Part shown: positions 63,881 to 64,000 of the stretch, piece after piece
How the letters are laid out: each line of letters begins with the position of its first letter
Numbering within the stretch: the first letter of the stretch is position 1
Assembly (NCBI GenBank): GCA_951804985.1
Contig: OX638133.1
Coordinates: 7,522,501 to 7,586,500 of the forward strand
DNA: 64,000 nucleotides
Reading direction: 5' to 3'
DNA from: Dryomyza anilis
Taxonomy: Eukaryota; Arthropoda; Insecta; Diptera; Dryomyzidae
The notes under the pieces: model-generated
What the model was told of the DNA's origin: nothing
Seen by the model: only the letters and a program-made list of their open reading frames with translations
Database searches by the model: none
Program-made: the position numbers and the translations under genes

Positions 63881-64000
63881 TTTTAGTGATTATTAGTAAA
63901 AAAATAAATTTTTATAATGATTTTCTATATTTTCCATATTTTTAGAAATCATTACTAAAGTCTTCGTTAATTTTATAAAATCCCCAAACACTTCAAGTAC

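Overview
This window is AT-rich, intron-bearing and dense with transposable-element debris. It fits a fly genome, most likely a calyptrate or other higher dipteran. The evidence is an aromatic-rich larval serum protein 1 (arylphorin-type hexamerin) gene with a 59-bp intron, TATA/initiator core promoters, and dispersed repeats with GTCT microsatellites. Only three genes are well supported. No rRNA, functional tRNA, CRISPR or bacterial-type feature is visible.

Genes. (1) 8363-10776 (+) encodes a complete 784-residue secreted hexamerin, a larval storage protein. Its TATA box is flanked by GATA motifs typical of fat-body genes. (2) 38024-38389 (-), with a probable 9-nt first coding exon at 40745-40753, encodes a small secreted protein. 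(3) 55340-56163 (+) encodes a larger secreted basic protein of 218 residues. Genes 2 and 3 are paralogues. Both carry GAYPVYY-x5-NGRF near the C terminus, both start with a very short coding exon ending in a phase-0 intron, and both have a TATA-type promoter. A fourth, weak candidate is a spliceable 74-codon reading frame inside a transposon at 24968-25257.

Repeats. The rest is layered mobile elements. Two related dispersed families (here A and B) occur throughout. Both open with an ATACCC/GGGTAT hairpin, carry a GTCT microsatellite, and end with a TATAGTCGG/CCGACTATA hairpin and a CCCAACTnGTT tail. Into these are nested a solo LTR (15592-16065, 4-bp target duplication), a hAT-type element (53965-54760, 8-bp duplication), another hAT-like insertion (13273-13469), a TA-target element (24650-25526) and probably a Helitron (about 25652-27004). 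A second stack at 33662-35500 is a TA-target inverted-repeat element holding a 243-bp element and a 900-bp hAT-type element with an 8-bp duplication. tRNA-derived SINEs lie at 23968-24285 (8-bp duplication) and 60908-61220, with degraded copies elsewhere. Fold-back elements lie at 19640-19938, 44074-44446, 52523-52959 and 60496-61612.

Layout. 0-8 kb: upstream intergenic DNA with inverted-repeat elements, one family-B copy and a SINE relic. 8.1-10.9 kb: the hexamerin. 11-38 kb: a repeat-dominated desert. 38-41 kb: gene 2, whose intron is filled with repeats. 41-55 kb: repeats, including a possible decayed retroelement coding stretch near 50.7 kb. 55-56.2 kb: gene 3. 56-64 kb: AT-rich DNA with fold-back, SINE and TA-target elements, ending in a 19-bp satellite. 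Most short ORFs outside the named genes are chance or repeat-derived.
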